From contig CAJNDS010002741.1 of assembly GCA_905221605.1 (NCBI GenBank), positions 64,001-128,000 on the forward strand: a stretch of DNA of 64,000 nucleotides, written 5' to 3'. How positions within the stretch are numbered: position 1 is the stretch's first letter; every line of letters begins with the position of its first letter. Shown here one piece after another: positions 62,976 through 64,000 of this stretch. The DNA is from Symbiodinium natans. Taxonomy: Eukaryota > Sar > Dinophyceae > Suessiales > Symbiodiniaceae. A program made the position numbers and the translations under genes. Below the pieces are notes generated by a model, which was not told the origin of the DNA, did not search any database, and was given only the letters and a program-made list of their open reading frames with translations.

Positions 62976-63565
62976 TCAGTGCCTTCCTGGCCCGCGAAGG
63001 GCAAAGCGTGGACAAGCTTTGGTCTCCGGGTCCAGGCTGCTGAAAGAGCTCAAGTTCACAAGCAGCTGCCGGGCCTTGTTCGTGCGGGCATAGCCGCCAG
63101 CACGGAAGCACTCTCGCCGTCGCCCTGTCTTGCGGGCGTCTGTGTTGCAAGCTGTGCAGCGGTCGTACGCGAGCATCTGCGCAACAAAGTGGTCGTGGTA
63201 GAACATGATGTCGGTGGTGAGGATGCCACGCATTTCTACTGACTGTGCGCAGTCGCGCTCAGCAGCCTGCACAGCGCGCTTGCCACCCGCAAGATGCCGC
63301 TGCTCTCGTTCCACGCGATTGCCTGCGTCACCGATGTCATGGAGAGCGGCGCGTTGTGCTTGCTCCATCTCTTTGTTGGCCTTGTCCAAAGACTCACGCA
63401 TCTTGTGACCCTCCAGGGGCATCGCAGGCAATGCTGCTTCAGATGTACGCCGAGGTCTTGGCCTCTTCGATACACTGCCCTAGACGATTTGGTGTGCCTC
63501 TCTGACGCCCTGCGGCCCTTGAACGAGACGGCGGATGCGGTGGACAAAAATGTCAGCGCGCCGTT
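62976..63565 (-). CDS. Minus-strand coiled-coil protein, hypothetical
   Basis: The open frame to the stop at 62976 includes ESLDKANKEMEQAQRAALHD, RVEREQRHLAGGKRAVQAAE, then RGILTTDIMFYHDHFVAQML and KARQLLVNLSSFSSLD. The charged heptad-like first half predicts a coiled coil. In the same frame upstream of a TAG (about 63479) lies ADIFVHRIRRLVQGPQGVRE, so either the TAG is inside a small intron (a GGGCAG acceptor-like site follows it) or it is a premature stop. The 165-codon plus-strand frame (62745-63242) is judged a shadow. Family unknown. Confidence 0.5.
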
Positions 63566-63599
63566 AGGGTGGGGTGAGGTGGGGGCCCACGGCCAGGAA

Positions 63600-63690
63600 C
63601 ACCCCAAAACCCTCAACCACCAAACCCTCAACCCCAAACCCTAAACCCCCAAACCCTCAACCCCAAACCCTCAACCCTAAACCCCGGGGC
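63600..63690 (-). repeat. Degenerate CCCTCAACCC/CCCTAAA tract
   Basis: CCCTCAACCACCAAACCCTCAACCCC words with two true CCCTAAA heptamers. Confidence 0.92.
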
Positions 63691-63763
63691 GATTCGCGGA
63701 CGGGTGCTTGTGAGCGGGCGCTGGGGCCTTGTCCCACGGTGCCTGCTGTTGTTGCTTTATAAC

Positions 63764-63872
63764 AAGGGGTTTAGGGTTTAGGGTTTAGGGTTTAGGGTTT
63801 AGGGTTTAGGGTTGTGGGTTTAGGGTTTAGGGTTGTGGGTTGTGGGTTGTGGGTTGTGGGTTGTGGGGTTGA
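63764..63872 (+). repeat. TTTAGGG tract passing into GGGTTGT variant
   Basis: Seven perfect TTTAGGG units, then alternating GGGTTGTGGGTTTA, then a pure run of GGGTTGT heptamers. Confidence 0.97.
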
Positions 63873-63894
63873 TTGCCTAAACCCAAATTCCTGA

Positions 63895-64000
63895 ATCCCA
63901 AGCCCTAAGCCCTAAGCCCCAAACCTAGACCCTAAACCCTAAACCCTAAATCCTAAACCCTAGACCCTAAACCCTAAACCCTAAACCCTAAACCCTAAAC
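63895..64000 (-). repeat. CCCTAAA tract running off the window
   Basis: CCCTAAGCCC and CCCTAGACCC variants lead into perfect CCCTAAA heptamers up to the last base. On the right end of a chromosome the G-rich strand would run outward as TTTAGGG. The opposite orientation here argues for one more interstitial tract rather than a chromosome end. Confidence 0.95.

Noticed and set aside
62745-63242. 165-codon plus-strand ORF
   Set aside because: It lies opposite a more protein-like minus-strand frame with coiled-coil character.
63895-64000. True chromosome end at the right edge
   Set aside because: The tract is in CCCTAAA orientation and is one of many such tracts; a right-hand telomere would read TTTAGGG outward.

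Overview
The window looks like nuclear DNA of an alveolate, most likely a dinoflagellate. The evidence is abundant TTTAGGG/CCCTAAA heptamer tracts, very low gene density, a gene whose introns carry direct repeats at both ends and include a possible GC-AG intron, a duplicated NTFL...RSxSxP motif that I remember from dinoflagellate proteins, and a decayed fragment of what looks like a dinoflagellate retroelement ORF. No bacterial operon, rRNA or convincing tRNA was seen. A coccidian such as Eimeria (telomere-like tracts plus CAG repeats) or a chromerid is a weaker alternative.

Layout. 0-3.3 kb: three short tandem-repeat families and a few exon-like frames. About 3.3-34.4 kb: one large composite tandem array built from divergent 1.1-2.3 kb monomers, all in the same orientation. 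It contains younger, nearly identical sub-arrays with periods of 1060 bp, about 1.25-1.75 kb and 2178 bp. It is interrupted by three non-array inserts, one carrying the retroelement remnant. 34.4-42.4 kb: low-repeat DNA with weakly supported exon-like ORFs on both strands, a triplicated 332-bp unit, local duplications and a pure CAG tract. 42.8-64 kb: a mosaic of TTTAGGG and CCCTAAA tracts separated by short islands that often read as exons.

The best supported genes are a PPR-like protein (49192-50361), a three-exon kinase-like gene (58085-59267), a small acidic protein with an N-terminal lipidation motif (61952-62551), and a minus-strand coiled-coil protein (62976-63565). In the last 21 kb, islands with coding character tend to have CCCTAAA on the left and TTTAGGG on the right. 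Introns would therefore often begin with TTTAGGG-like sequence and end with CCCTAAA-like sequence, so their two ends could pair. This arrangement is the main candidate for something undescribed.

Most exon calls rest only on reading frame, residue composition and plausible splice sites. No similarity search or transcript data were available, so confidences are deliberately low outside the four genes above.
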